Positions 46,040 to 58,526 are shown, numbered from the stretch's first letter. The stretch: DNA of 64,000 nucleotides from Adiantum capillus-veneris (GCA_014529385.2 CM043953.1:116529049-116593048); one strand, 5' to 3'. Notes: generated by a model not told the origin, from the sequence alone. Numbers and translations: made by a program.

Positions 46040-46530
46040 AGAATATTGGTCCAATTTTCAATGGTGATGAAGATGAGCATGAGTGGATGATAGATTTTGA
46101 CTTTTTTATGCTCTCATTGTGGATGCAAAGTGATGAAGAAAAGGTGCAGACAGTGTCGTTGGTGCTACAACATAAAGCAAAGGCTTGGTTCGGTGGTCTA
46201 GAAGATGCAAACAAGCATAGTTGGATCTATTTTCGAGAGCAGTTCCCGTGTAGATTTTGAAAGATGGTGTTGGTTGGTGAAGCGGATGCAAAGATCAAAG
46301 GGATGTGACAAGAAGTACATGAATATTTTGATGCTTTTGTTGATAAGTTTGAAGGTTGCAGGAGGGATTTGGTTGCTTTCACCCAAGTGGTCAATGCAGA
46401 TAGTTTTAAGCTGGATACGTTCCTAGCTTGCCTGCATCCCCGTGTTTGAGAGAAGGTTTATTTTGAAGAGCCAAAGAGCTATGATAATCTGTCAAAGTTG
46501 CTAGGGCAAAGAGTTGAAAGATGAAGAGGA
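46040..46530 (+). pseudogene. Ty3/gypsy gag capsid fragment
   Basis: The plus-strand frame reads FNGDEDEHEWMIDFDFFM, EEKVQTVSLVLQHKAKAWFGGL and SWIYFREQFP. After stops it continues with HEYFDAFVDKFEGC and FLACLHPRV. This is the order of the retrotransposon gag capsid domain: a start near FxGD, a WF motif in the middle, and a SWxxFxxxF block. Two stops, each within a plausible C-to-T context, break it. Following DNA to 47900 is in a different state and could not be assigned. Confidence 0.72.
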
Positions 46531-46719
46531 AAAGGGAGGCATTATTTCTACATTTTGTTGTTGCGCGGCTGGTGGATCTCAAACGAAGAAAATAGATAGG
46601 TCCCAAGTGGTAAAGGATTTTCCTTGTGTTGATATGCATTTAGTGTAAGCTGATAAAAGTCTTGGTAGATTAGAGGAGATGTCGTGTGTGCCTACAAGGC
46701 CTCAAAATCTATAGAGAGG

Positions 46720-47900
46720 CATGTTCAAGGTGTTGCCCAATGTGTCTGGCCAAGAAGAATTGAGCAAGGAGGTGGTGCAGGAGTTGAGAGAGAAGGTGCA
46801 CATTCCAAAGCAGGCAATAGAGAAAGTAGTTGTATCAATAGTGACGAGTTCTAAAGGAGAATACAAAGGTTGTTTGAGATCTAGTAGTGCTTTGGAAATA
46901 GATAGCACATGGGAGACTGAGTCTTTACTCTTGAGGTATGAGGTTTATGATGTTTTGCATGTAGATGAAGTGGTAGTAGATAACTGCAAGGTGCATACAA
47001 GTCGGATGAAGGTCAAAGAGGAGCATGAGTTAGGTAAAGAGACACCTTGTGTGAACCAGGGGGTTGGGCAACCCTCTCCTATGCCTTGTGATGGTGAGGG
47101 CTTATTGAAGGAAGAGATATGATATGGTGGCATGTCCAACTTAGTGGTAGAGAAATTCAAAGTGTATGAGCCCATGAACAAAGGTATGTAGTTGAAGGTG
47201 ATGTGCGGCACTATGTTGTTGAGAATGCTTATGAAAGTTTCCATGGACTATGTGATGGTAGTTCAACAGGTACAAAACTGGGCCAAGAAGGAGAGAGATG
47301 TTGTGGTTATGGAGGAAGAGCAGGTTGAATAAGAAGGCTTGCTAGAGGTGATGTAGGAGTAGTGTGGCTCTCTTTTCTTAGAAGAGGAAGTGGCTGGAAC
47401 TGCTGCAGGTGTGAAGTGTAATAAGGTGCTAGAAGAGGATCCTTTGGTCAAAGAACATGTGCTTTTGGTGGTACAAAGCAAAGACAAGTAGGCTATGTAT
47501 GTGGTAAGGTTGTCAAGAGAGGTATGTGCTACACTGTTTATGGGTATGCTTGTGGATGCCGCTATGAATTAGATAGCCTTTCAAGATCCTGTCAACTGTA
47601 GAGTCCTTGGAAGAGGCCTCCAATTTACATGGATAGGAGGGAGGGTTAGGTATGGTTATTTCATGTGATGTTTGCAGGATGAGGTGCTGGCTAACAACAA
47701 CTAGAGAGAGAAGGTTGATGTTCGGATGCGGCCCTATGGAAGGGTGTTACACGTAAAGGGTGTGGACCATGTTTTCTTATTTGACCCAAGAGGGGTTGGT
47801 GGTTGTTTATGTGGTGTAGCAAGTGGCTGTCCATTTGATCCAGATGGAAGCTATGCTATGATGCAGGGGGTGGGGCAACCCACTTGAGGATTTGAAAGTA
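46720..47900 (+). other. Possible continuation of a gypsy element, unassigned
   Basis: A plus-strand open frame of 133 codons (46721-47122) and shorter frames to 47900 show no motif I can name. The position after a gag capsid fragment suggests the rest of a decayed polyprotein or a non-coding part of it. GGVGQP-type phrases occur twice (near 47061 and 47870). Confidence 0.3.
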
Positions 47901-47929
47901 GGAAGCAGGAATAAGACTGTATATATGGC

Positions 47930-48830
47930 TTTTTGTGTGCTCATAATGTTTGCTAGGTTTTGCCAAAGAATTCTTTGGCACAAGAACAAATAACTTCCTT
48001 GAAAGCTTCCCATTTAGTTTCCAATGGTGTTTCATATTGAAGCTTTGTCATCCATAACTTTTTCTCAACTATTTTAATATATAATGGTGCTCATTTGAAA
48101 TCCATACAACGTGATAACTTCTCTTTTCTTTGGCTGAGATTATCATGCTTATTTGTTTCTCAACATTCAAGGTCAATACATAAGGTCTAGTGGCATAATT
48201 TTGGGGTCCATTTGCCAAGTGTAAAATTTTTTATGCAATACAAGATGGCTTTGTAGAGTAGCATGCAGTCAATCACACTATCCCCATTGTGGTATCTACA
48301 TGTAAATCCATTGGAACCACTCCACAAAGATACACCATTGGCAATGAGGATACTTGTGCTATTGCACATGTGTAAAAGTTACTTTCCATAGCAATTCATC
48401 TCTTTCTCATCCATTGAAGTACGATCATGCAAGTGACCTTCCTCCAACTCCCTTGAAATGTATGGCATATCAAATTGTTGAGTATCATGTTGCAATGATT
48501 TTGTGCAAGCATTCATATCCCCAAAGACAATAACATCAACTCTGCCTTTAAAATAAGCAATGTCCTCCTATAAATCAGAAATGAATGATCTCTATCCATG
48601 TAAGCATAAAAGGGGAATCATGATCAAAGATGTAGCAACTGGCTACAAAAATGGGTTCTCTTTTAGGTGTCATAATTTTAAGCCATACATAATGTTTGTG
48701 CCCCCTATTCTTCATGAGGATTGTGAACTTGAGGGTTTTGAGCATCAAAAAGCTATTGAGCCCACTTTGGTAGTGGCTTTTCTTGTGATGATGCATCAGG
48801 TTGGTTAGATTTATTTGAGTTTTCATTATC
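47930..48830 (-). pseudogene. LINE-type endonuclease (EEP fold) remnant
   Basis: Minus-strand frames read EPIFVASCYI with DSPF (near 48650), VIVFGDMNACTKSLQHD (near 48520), RTSMDEKEMNCYGK, NSTSILIANG and NGFTCRYHNGDSVIDCM (near 48260). The order GDxN, SxDxxxNxYGxxLL, NG, FTC, SVID is that of the exonuclease-endonuclease-phosphatase domain of plant LINE-like elements. A further linker region follows to about 47930. A stop and frame changes break it. A host phosphatase of the same fold is unlikely, given the decay and the context. Confidence 0.75.
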
Positions 48831-48849
48831 AGACAACTCTTCCTCTTGA

Positions 48850-51386
48850 TATTTTTACCTAACTGTGGTTTGGAACATGGTGAGTTATTTTTTCATTTGA
48901 TGAGAAAGTGGACGAACCCGGTTTCTTCATCACATGTGGCCCTTCTTCAAAAACCACATCCCAATTTGTGAGTATTTTCTTTGCCTTTGGATCATAGAGT
49001 CTATATGCCTTAGACTCTTTATCGGAGAAATACGCAGTGTCTGGAGGTGCACCTGTAATCATGTTAATGTATAACATGAGTTCAAAAGGAGGGGTTTTAA
49101 ATGTAAAAAATTTAGGTAATTTAACAGAGATACATTAAAGTAAGGGTTTCTTATGTTCAATTTTGAAAATATTTCCTAAATAAGGGGTCATTTTATTCAT
49201 TCAAACATGTTAAAAGAGGGTTTTTTTTAATACCCCAGAACGTATGTTATATAGGGAGGTACTGAACGGTGAACCCCAAGAGTACGTAGTTCTTGCTTTT
49301 GGCTTCTCACTTTGCTCTTTGTGAATCAGGAATGTGCATAACAAAAACACCCAAATGTTTTGAAATGCAAGATCGAAGGTTTCTTCTTGAGGTGTTTTCC
49401 CTTTCAAAGCCTTTGTGTAACTTTGATTGAGAATGTACACAGTTGTACTTACTGCTTCGGCCCAAGAAGAATCTGGCATATCCTTGGCTTTAAGCATGCA
49501 CCTTGCCATTTCTACCATTGTCCAATTGCGAGGCTCCACAACTCCATTTTTTTGTGGTGTGTAAGCTGTAGTAAGGTGACGTTTTATGCCATGCTCATTG
49601 TAGTACTTAGTGTATTTGTTTGAGATGAGTTCTCCTCCTCAATCTTTGCAAAGCATCTTCACCTTCTTTCTTGTTTCATTTTCTACAAGCTTTTGACACA
49701 TTTTTTTAAACTTTCTAAAAGCTTCAAACTTCTCATGAATGAAATACACCCACATCTTTCTACTAAAGTCATCAACTAATAGCAAAAAGTAGAAAGATCT
49801 ACCCAAAGAAGACGTAAACATTCTACCACAGAGATTCACATGTATCACCTTTAGAGGGGACTAAGCTCGATTACTACTCTCTTGTGGAAATTCCTTTCTT
49901 TCTTGCTTGCCATCATGCAAGCTTCACAAACCTCATTCATATATGAGATTTGAGGCATGTGTGCCACCATCCCAAATTTTGCATCTGTTTTAGCACATCA
50001 ATGCTTAAGTGACCAAATCTCTCATGCCATAATTGAGTTGTACCTTTTTCTGTGCTGACCATAAGTGTACAAAGTTTTTAAAGGTTGTTGCACCTTACAC
50101 CCTTTCCCACTGTGTTGCCTTCAAAATCCAAGATTTCTTCTCCACTTTTTATGAAACTGGCTTCAAGACCACGATAAGTGATTGAAGCAATCAAAAGCAA
50201 ATTCTTCTTGATTTGAGGCACCTATAACACATTAGAGAGTTTCTTAGTTTCATTTATAGCGGCTAAAAAAGAAATTTTCTTAGACCCTTCAGCGCTGGAT
50301 ATTTGGTATTATTCCCAACAATTACACTGATGGGTTCCTGTAGAGGCTTCCAAGAACTATACCACTCTTTCTTACTAGTCATATGTCAAGATGCACCATT
50401 ATCTAGAATCCAAGAACCATCAACAAGTGGAGTTTGTGTTAATGAGCATACCTCTTCTATGATGGCCCATAGTTCAAGATCTACCTCAACATTGTTAGTG
50501 GATTATCTTTCCTTCCAAGAAGTTTCATGGTGCCATTCTTCTTGTCTGCTTTCTTCTTTTGGTAGCCTTTAACAACATGACCCTTCTTGTCACAATAAAA
50601 ATAGCTACCTGAAAATATCTTCTTCTTGGGCTTCTTCTTAGAGGCATTTGATGTAGTCCCCTTGCTTTGTGCACTAGCTGTGAAGGCAGTATCACCTCCA
50701 CCATCCCTAGGAACCTGAGTTGCAACTCCTCTTTAAGCAACATTGCACTTAGTTATTCAAACATAAGAGGGGTTGGATGAACTTGAGTGTTGAGTGTCGT
50801 AACGAGACCATCATATCTCGCGAAAAGTATGAAAATGCAGCATCGAGCTAAATCTTTCGTAGAACTAGCCACACCAACAATGGCTAATTGATCTTGGAGA
50901 TCCTTAATCCGCTTGATAAAGGCCTCCACCTTCTCTCCGTCAGCACGTTCTCAACAGTCAGCTGATTTTCCAGATTTTGAATTCCGGTGTGATTGTGCGC
51001 CTCATATTGGCGAGCTAATATGCTTCAAGCTTCATGTGCTTTAGTGGTATGCTAAACCAAAGTGAGGACACAATCACTTATACACATGATAACAACGCAT
51101 AATGCATCTCTGCATTTCTTCTTTTCTAGGCACGTAGAGAAAGCATCCGGGGGAATTACAATGCTTGATTTTACGGATCAATTGTAACTGTGGGCTTTGG
51201 GTCTACACCATTTGGTCCCAACACCATATCCAGTAATCTGTAAAAATCCAAAATTGCTGAAATTTTGAATTTCCACATTGTGTAGTTGGTTCCATCAAGC
51301 TTTCCTTCAGTGAAGGTTGGTGGAGGAATGTAAAGCGGAGCAACACCGACAATAACACTTGAAGACACTGACATAATTGATTTTGC
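48850..51386 (-). pseudogene. Degenerate copia gag-pol
   Basis: Read from high to low coordinates on the minus strand. Gag starts near 51374 (MSVSSSVIVG, with KLDGTNYTMWKFKISAIL). A zinc-knuckle remnant (FYCDKKGHVVKG) lies near 50600. The integrase core is in pieces near 49840 (LVDDFSRKMWVYF) and 49530 (EPRNWTMVEMARCML, WAEAVSTTVYILNQ). The integrase end (KAYRLYDPKAKKIL) lies near 49010. Reverse transcriptase and RNase H are absent, and a 3' LTR was not seen. A primer-site match at 51438-51445 marks the 5' end. Confidence 0.82.
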
Positions 51387-51437
51387 AAATTAATACAAGC
51401 ACTTCTCATACTTTTTTAGCTACTTCCTTGCAATAAT

Positions 51438-51860
51438 TGATACCATGTACAAAATGTGGAATACAATAAGGATCTAGTAGCAGGAGAGTAGAGAAATACG
51501 ATGAGAATTAAATTAGTGGAAAATTAATAACCCCAAGGCCCCCAAAGTTGCCCCTGAATTTTCTCCATACCATCCACGATCACAAACAATATCATCAGTG
51601 TGAAAATCTATAATCCACTAACTATATGTGCACCATTGGCTTCTCCTCATATGGTGGCCTTACAAACTGTGCAACATATATTGTGGTGGCAAAATTGAGA
51701 GAGGTGGGCATTGCAAGTATACCAGCATAAGGTGCATTAGGTCTATTAGCATGTAATTTGGTGGTGTTGAAGCATAAGCATAATACTATTCCTAGTCCCC
51801 CCATTGAGGACGATCCCCATGCAGCCAAAGTTTCACTGAAGGGAGTCCCTGTTATGGGAA
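51438..51860 (-). repeat. Primer-site and 5' LTR-like sequence of the copia fossil
   Basis: On the minus strand TGGTATCA (51438-51445) directly follows TTGTACA, as expected for the end of an LTR and the tRNA primer site. Part of the sequence above it (near 51523-51660) resembles the LTR at 57695-58466; landmarks are AAAGTTGCCCCTGA and GGCTTCTCCTCATA. The outer boundary was not found. It lies near 51860, where repeat copy B begins. Confidence 0.55.
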
Positions 51861-51867
51861 AATTTGA

Positions 51868-53530
51868 TCTTATCGAAGGTTAAGCCATAACCTAATCCTT
51901 TCCAAGATCATGATTAGGTTAAATAGAAGAATCTTGAACATGCTTTGTTACTTCCAAAGGTTTTCTACTAGTGGATGCAACACCTTTGTGCTTAATTCTA
52001 CAGGCTTGAGAAGCTTCTTTAGTCAATACTATGTCAAGAACCTTGTGAAAATATATCAACACGTTGCGGAAACATGCCAACTGCTAAGTCTTCATCTAGA
52101 GATTCTTTTTCCTATCTTAGCCTTTGCCTAGCCTATTGATTTTTCCTTTTCTTTGAGGGGTATCCATACCCAAACTTGTGGACTCCCTTTGTTCCATTTT
52201 GTAGAGCTTTTGCTTGGTGATCCATCCCGAGATGGCGATAACAATCTCAACCATCTCCATATTGATGTGTACCTTGGCCATTTGAGTACACCATTGAGTG
52301 GTGGAAATCCATCCCTAGGGTAAGGGTTTGTTGTGATACATCCTTGCTACAAGAAAAAAATTTACCTCCCAATAAATAGTGTTATCCAGGGTTAGCCTTT
52401 CACTACCTTCTAAATGTATGTGTTGTGCCATCATGGAATGTTGTAGCAGCTTGTTGCACAAATGTAACATATTTTGCTGGTGCATTCTCTAGTCCATGAA
52501 GATTTCAAGTAGGATAGCCAAGCCCTTTCCTAATGTCTCGTAAGTTCTCATGTTGGGATTGGGGCTTCATGATGCATGAGCAACCCATTGATAAATTTTT
52601 CATTTTCTCTAATTTTCTCTTGAAATTTCACTACCAAATCCACATATTTTTTTGCATCCTAGAGTTCTAACATGGTGGAAAAGTGGGCAAGGTAAAATAT
52701 GGGGAGAACCTCAGGGTCAAGACCAATAGCACAAAGCAAAGGAGGTGTATCAAGTAATTTGTTGATAACTTGCTTTATTAGCCCCAACTCTTCTTTTGCA
52801 AGGGCATTCCATCGATGCAAGTACTCTAGCAATGTTAACATGTAGTTTCCAAGCCCAACTAGATCTTCAGGAATGGGAAGCCCTTTGACTTACTAATCTA
52901 GTGATTTCTTGAGATTGTCTACCTCATTTGTGATTCTTTTGACTTCCTATCTACATTCCTCGATGCAAACATAAGTTTTCTTGTTTCGTAGGAAGATCTC
53001 AATGATGTGATCCATGAGGCACTTGACATTTTGCAACGTTGTGATGGAATTGTTTATGTCACCCATTTGTAAAGTCTTTGATTGAGAGAGCTCAAATTCT
53101 TTAGGTAGATTCAAGATAAGGGTTGTTTCTAGAACATGAATAGAATTTTCATGTAGAGGCACTTGACATTTTGCAAGGTTGTGAGGATATCGTTTAGGCC
53201 ACCCATCTAAAAAGTCTTTGAATGAGAGAGATCAATATTTATGGGCTTATTCATGAAGGCCCTATTGCATTCTGCACTGTTCATTTTGTAGACTGAGTTG
53301 TTCATCTTGCTGCCGTTTTTCCTATTGAATTTCCGCTTTAAGCCTTTGCCTTTCTTTTCAATGTCCTCTTCTTTTTCTTGACCACTTATTTCCTCTTTTG
53401 TAGTAACTAAACCCCTTATAACCATATCCCATTATATTTCAGGCCCTGTCTGGTAGGTTTTTTCTTTGCATGTCCCTTTCTTTGGTGCTTTTTGGAATCA
53501 GCTAGCTAGATTCTCCCTTGATCCTAGACT
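51868..53530. repeat. Unclassified dispersed repeat, copy B
   Basis: Second copy of the repeat at 38735-40760, same orientation. It carries a private tandem duplication of about 140 bp: GAGGCACTTGACATTTTGCAA occurs near 53017 and 53155. Copy A has a single version of that segment. Confidence 0.82.
52659..53425 (-). pseudogene. Coding fossil in repeat copy B, unknown protein
   Basis: On the minus strand: a lysine-rich start (KEEISGQEKEEDIEKKGKG), then LPKEFELSQSKTLQMG, TLQNVKCLMDHIIEIFL, and LLEYLHRWNALAKEELGLIK with DTPPLLCAIGLDPEVLP. Several stops and shifts break it. The EYLHRWNALAK and PPLL blocks match copy A. It looks helical, with no catalytic motif. It may be the structural protein of an unplaced transposon. 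Confidence 0.5.
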
Positions 53531-53576
53531 CTATCTAAGATTTTCCTTAAACTCTTTGTCTTTGTTAGCTCCCTAG

Positions 53577-53800
53577 GTGACTTTGCATGTGCTTCTTGCT
53601 CAAGAGGTCCTTTGTTCTAACCCTCAATGGCATCATCCTCATCGGCATCAACCTCATCATCATCTTCATCCTTTTTATCATCTTTTTCTTCACTTTTTTC
53701 TTCTTCTTTATCATACCTTGTCCCTTTTCCTCCATCACCATCTTTTGGACTATCTTCTTTATCTTCTTCAAGTTGGATTGCATGATCCATCTAACAAGGA
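53577..53800. repeat. Low-complexity CAT/TCTTCT region
   Basis: Short-period repeats of CATCATCnTC and TTCTTCTTT. The lysine-methionine-rich frame on the minus strand and the histidine-rich frame on the plus strand are compositional. Confidence 0.7.
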
Positions 53801-53920
53801 TGTAGATGGTGGGAACAACCTCTAGTGAGAGTTTAGACTAACGATTGAGTTGATAATTACCAAGGCCAATTACTACAGTAAGTGCACATGTGACAGTCAA
53901 TCAAAGATCCAATCCTATAG

Positions 53921-53931
53921 TTATAAATAGG
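53921..53931 (+). promoter_or_regulatory. TATA box of a probable 5' LTR
   Basis: TTATAAATAGG lies about 390 bp before the primer-binding site at 54309-54320, where an LTR promoter would sit. Confidence 0.5.
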
Positions 53932-54308
53932 ACCCACTATTCATTTTGTGGGATATTGTTCCGTTATTACAATGTCTAGTGTCTTGGAGCTTTTTATGAT
54001 CTTGTAATCTTGTAACTCTTTAGTCATCAAACCAAGACTAAACTTTGGTTCATACTATTGTACTCTATTTACATTGATCTGAATACATATTTTAGTTCCA
54101 ATTTCAATTTTGGTTTAACAGTCTTGTAGTTCATTTCATTCTTTTTCTAATCCAATATCTAAAGGCCTTATCTGATTTTTCTTGCCTGATCTAAACTAAC
54201 TCTAATTGACCAATCTGGGATAGCTATCATAAGTGAATAGCTCATTCCATTTTGGCGATCACAATGGCTTGAGCTAAGTTGCTCTTGACAGACAAACTAT
54301 CTCCCAGT

Positions 54309-54320
54309 TGGTGTTAGAGC
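54309..54320 (+). other. Mutated tRNA primer-binding site
   Basis: TGGTGTTAGAGC differs from TGGTATCAGAGC at two positions, both transitions. It marks the 5' start of the gypsy fossil. Confidence 0.6.
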
Positions 54321-54339
54321 TACCTTCACATTCACCATG

Positions 54340-57080
54340 CCTCCCAAATGAGTTCTACAAGGTAGAAGCCCAAAAACAAGATTCATGGATCATCTGGATC
54401 GGGCCAACACCATCCCAAAAGAGTTAGAGTGAGGCTCTATGACTAAGAGGGAACCTTGCAATGGGATAGATGTTCCTCTAGGCCTAAAGACAATAGATGA
54501 ATCAAGGGATTATTAACACTTGACTCATTCTAGGAGAAAAGGTGCAAAAAGAGCAGACCGATGGGCTCGATTCAGTGAATCTCATCACAGTAGGAAACAT
54601 ACTGATGATAGTGAAGGTAGTAAGCAAAGTCACATATTAGCAAGGCAAAAGTTAGTAAAGAAGCATGAAATGGATACAGTGATTGAGACTAACGACAATG
54701 ATAAATGGGAGGTAGGCACATATCATTAAAGTAAAAGATAGTCTAGAGACAAAAAACTAGCTCAAAAAGCTAGATCAAATGTTGTATTGATATGAGGATT
54801 TCCTTTCTAGTCTTCAAAGGGGAAGGAAAGAAGATCCAAACATACATATTCAATCATTCAAGCAATACAATGAGCTAAAGTATATAGATAAGGATAAATG
54901 GGAAGAGTATTCTCCTCAAACTTTGAAGGAGGTAGCTAGAAAGTGGTATTACCATTATCCAACATGATAGCTCAGATCGTACAACAAATTGATTAAAGCA
55001 TTCCGCATGGAGTGTCCAACCAACAAAGGAGATGAAGATATTTTGTTCAAGCTGGACAAGATAAAGCAAGGCAAATTGTCAATCAGAAGCTATGTCAAGG
55101 AGATCAAGGAACCGACTAGACAATTGCAAGAACCTCCATCAAAAAGAGAATGAGAGCTTGGTTTCTAAATGTTTTTAGAAGTAAAAAGCTAAGGGAATAG
55201 GAATCTCTAGCACCTACAGAGAATCTCATTTGGCAATCTCCAAAACTAGAAAAACAAGCCAAAAAGGATAAGATCCACAAGAGGAGAGACTCAAGTGATT
55301 AATGAAACCTCAATAGAAGGGTCAAATTATAGAAAATTTCTAGCTCATCTGATAGTGACTCAGATGAAATGTCTAAAAGCAAGAAGAAAGGGTCGTGGAC
55401 CAAGAAGTCCAAGTGTAGGTCGAGAGACTATAGATCATATGAATGTTCCCAATGCATGTATTGTAAAGCTTAATTAACAATTGTGGCATAAGGATTCATC
55501 ACTTCAAGAAAGGGAAGGACTTATCTATGATTGCACTAAAAAATTCTAAAGCAGTGAAAGCAGATGGGGCAAGTGACTCCAAGGAGAATGAAACCAATAC
55601 AAGTAGTGGTGGCAGTAGAGGTAGATACCAAGGGGGTATTTGTTAGGGTAGAGGTAGATATGACTTTGGAAAATGGAGTTTAAATTGCTATACTTGTGGC
55701 AAATATGGCCATTTTGCATCTTAGTGCCGAAAGGCTACCAAACCAAAAGGATCTAAGTTCCAAAAACACCTGAACCAATGTCGTGACAAGAAGCAGGAGT
55801 GTAGTCATTGAGGAGATTCTAGAAGAGTTTGAGAAGAAGCAAATTACTGAGATGGAGAGGAGTTGGTGAATGGAAAGAAAAATGCAAGATGGCATCCAAG
55901 ATTAAAGAGAACCTAGAAAAGAGGATGTCAGGACAAATAGAGTGTTCAGATGCTCGGTCTCAACCTTCAAGGGCTCAAGAAGAGAAGCAACTCAAACAAT
56001 CAGTGAGAAGAAAGTGGCATCTAGATTGGATGAATCCATGATAGTTGTAGTACAAAGTCTAGTTGAAGAGGTAAGGCAAGCCAATTCAGACTATACTGAA
56101 GCTGGAGGAATTGTCTTGGTGAAGGATCATTCAGAGAGTCCATCCTTGGATCAGTCGGATACCAGACAGAGAAAGTTATCGCAGTGGAACTATGAAGATA
56201 TTCAAATGGAGTAAAGATCTTCCAGCTAAGATTGTATTTCTTGTATTAAAAAAGATGCGGTTTGTGAGAGAATTCCAAAGTTGACAGTAGAACTAGATGA
56301 CATTAGGCACACATTACTAGAAGCTGCAAGGTTTGTTAAACATAAGAGGAAGGTAGAAGATAAAGTAAGGGCAGTCGACTTGGTAGCGATAAGGGGCGAT
56401 GAGGTTCTAGTTATTCAAGTCAATTACAAGCTAAGGAAGAAGTGGGGACCATTACCTTGAGTAATATTGGATGGGGGAGTTGGAGCTAACATCCTCGGGA
56501 GGCAAAAATTGGGAATTCAAGATTTAAAACTAGTACCATTTAGGGTAAGAATTGATGACCACAGGGTACTCTAGGCCATAAGACTCATTGAGAATATGGA
56601 AATTAGAGTGGGAAAAATAAATTTAAAACCAACTTCTTACTTTTGATGTATAGGGAGCGTATAGAATGCTTTTAGGTAGACCATGGCTTAGAACTGCAGA
56701 TGCAATGCATGATTATGCCAACCAAAAATTGACAATCCAAGGGTCCAATAGGAGAATCCATATCAAGATATGCAATACAAGGAGCTAGAAGCTGAAGTGA
56801 GGATTGAACTTCATGGTCCATTTGAGAAGATCACTCCTAGAAAGAATAGGTACGTCATAATGGCTACTTGCTATGTGAGTAAATGGGTTGAATCCAAGCC
56901 ATTTCGTGATAATACTGTAAAATTATTAGCTGTATTTTTGTATGAGAATATAATTTGGTAGATATGGATGTCCCATCGAGATAGTCTCAAATCAGGGTAC
57001 ACATTTCATGAATGAAACAATTCATATTATGACTAAGATATTTCTAGTTAATTGTTGTTTACCTTTCTAGAAACTTCCCT
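54340..57080 (+). pseudogene. Ty3/gypsy fossil: gag, protease and integrase, no reverse transcriptase
   Basis: The gag has KEVARKWYYHYP and EDILFKLDKIKQGKLSIRSYV (near 54920-55110), and a knuckle CYTCGKYGHFAS*C (near 55690). The protease-like block has VILDGGVGANIL (near 56461) and, after stops, LLGRPWLRTADAMHDYA (near 56669-56720). Only about 90 bp later the integrase core begins: ELHGPFEKITPRKNRYVIMATCYVSKW (near 56805) and QGTHFMNETIHIMTK. Reverse transcriptase and RNase H, which should lie between them, are missing, so an internal deletion of more than 1 kb is inferred. Domain resemblance is to plant Tat/Athila-like gypsy elements. Confidence 0.8.
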
Positions 57081-57249
57081 CCAAAAAGGGGTTAGTTGGA
57101 GAGCCAAGGGGACCATTGAGGTATAGAGTTGTAGAAGTACCTTGACAACTCTCCCCATTCCAAAGACATTGTTGCTTTGTTGCATTTTCACCTATCGCAC
57201 CCCCAAGTTTCAGGATGGCCCACTACCAAAATGATTCTAACATGTATGT

Positions 57250-57694
57250 TGTCATAATAACTAATATCTAATTCTCCTAAATGATTTTCTCATGTTAAAC
57301 TCATCATTTAATTTGTGAAAGTACCAACTTAACCAACTTATTAGTTAAGTTGGCAGACAGGACACAGTAGGGATCCAAAGGAGGGAAAATAGGGATCCAA
57401 GGGGGGGGGGTCATCTGCAAAAGAGCAATGTGCAACAATGGGCTTTAAAGACCCTAAGGTTTAGCCCATTAAGACTTCCAAAATGCTAAGGTTCCAAAAA
57501 TCAAAGGCTGTGTCCAATGGTCAAGCTTATAAAAATTGGATGCTTTGTGTGTGTAAAAAAACATCTTCATGATTCATACATAGAAGGGGGTCAGCCCTAT
57601 AAGTAGGGGATGAGAGAAAAGGGAATGAGGGACACATGTCAGCTACCTAGTCCAAATGCCTACAAGGTGCACTCAAATCCTATTGGGTGGCCAT
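57250..57694 (+). repeat. LTR fragment related to the chromovirus LTR
   Basis: Starts TGTCATAATAACTAATATCTA and shares AAATGATTTTCTCATGTTAAA and other landmarks with the LTR at 24702, in diverged form. It stops at 57694, exactly where the copia LTR starts, so it was interrupted by that insertion. Confidence 0.7.
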
Positions 57695-57778
57695 TGTTAG
57701 GAAATAAGACATAGGTAAATAGATAATTGAGTAGATTACTTAATGGAGAGAGACAGATTTATATACACGAGATTATAG

Positions 57779-57839
<61 letters not shown>

Positions 57840-58466
57840 CACGATATACGTGGTTCACCCAATGTGGGCTACGTCCACGGGAAAGCAGCCACTCAATGGA
57901 TTTAGTACTTCAAAACAAGAAGTAGTTTACAAAGGGATTATACCCTTAATGGAGCTCTCGCCTTGCTTCACTCTCACCACCTCACACTCACCTTGTTGCA
58001 TCAACTTCACACTATGAAATGTGTGTAGAAATGGCCTCCTTTTATAGGCCAAAAGGGATGCCCTCTCTTATGAGAGACAGCCATGTGTAGCCGCCCTTGT
58101 GCGAATAAGTCCAAATCGGACCCTCCAATCCGCCCATGTGTGGCTGCCCTTGAGAAGACAAGTCCGCTTTTGAATTCGGCCACCGGCCACCGGCCATTGA
58201 CTTCCGACCACCGGCCAACCGACCGGTTGTTTTCCGACCAGTTTTCGGCCGCCGGCCGGCCATAATATTTCGGCGAAAAAAAAAGTCTCGGGGGGCTCCG
58301 TCCCCGAGGCCTTTAAAGTTGCCCCTGATTCTTGTCCGTGAAAATTTTGGTTTCCGGTGAGTGATTTTCCTTCACGCACGATGGCTTCTCCTCATAATGG
58401 GGGCCTTACAAATGTGCGCTTTTACCACAGGAAATTACAAGGGTAAATCAGGCTCCATACTTAACA
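57695..58466 (-). repeat. 3' LTR of the minus-strand copia element (772 bp)
   Basis: Plus-strand ends are TGTTAG and CTTAACA, an imperfect inverted terminal repeat as expected. It contains a GA microsatellite (57782-57835), a copia LTR phrase (ACGTGGTTCACCCAATGTGG), and a TATAAAA on the minus strand at 58040-58046. Confidence 0.9.
58040..58046 (-). promoter_or_regulatory. TATA box inside the copia LTR
   Basis: TATAAAA on the minus strand within GGCCTATAAAAGGAGGCC, a textbook plant LTR promoter core. Confidence 0.7.
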
Positions 58467-58526
58467 ATCTCCCACTTGGAGACTGATCTCCAAACCAAAC
58501 CTGTGACTGCTTTCCATTCTGGCTTC

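Noticed and set aside
53565-53825. Lysine/methionine-rich and histidine-rich frames
   Set aside because: Low-complexity CAT/TCT repeats explain both.
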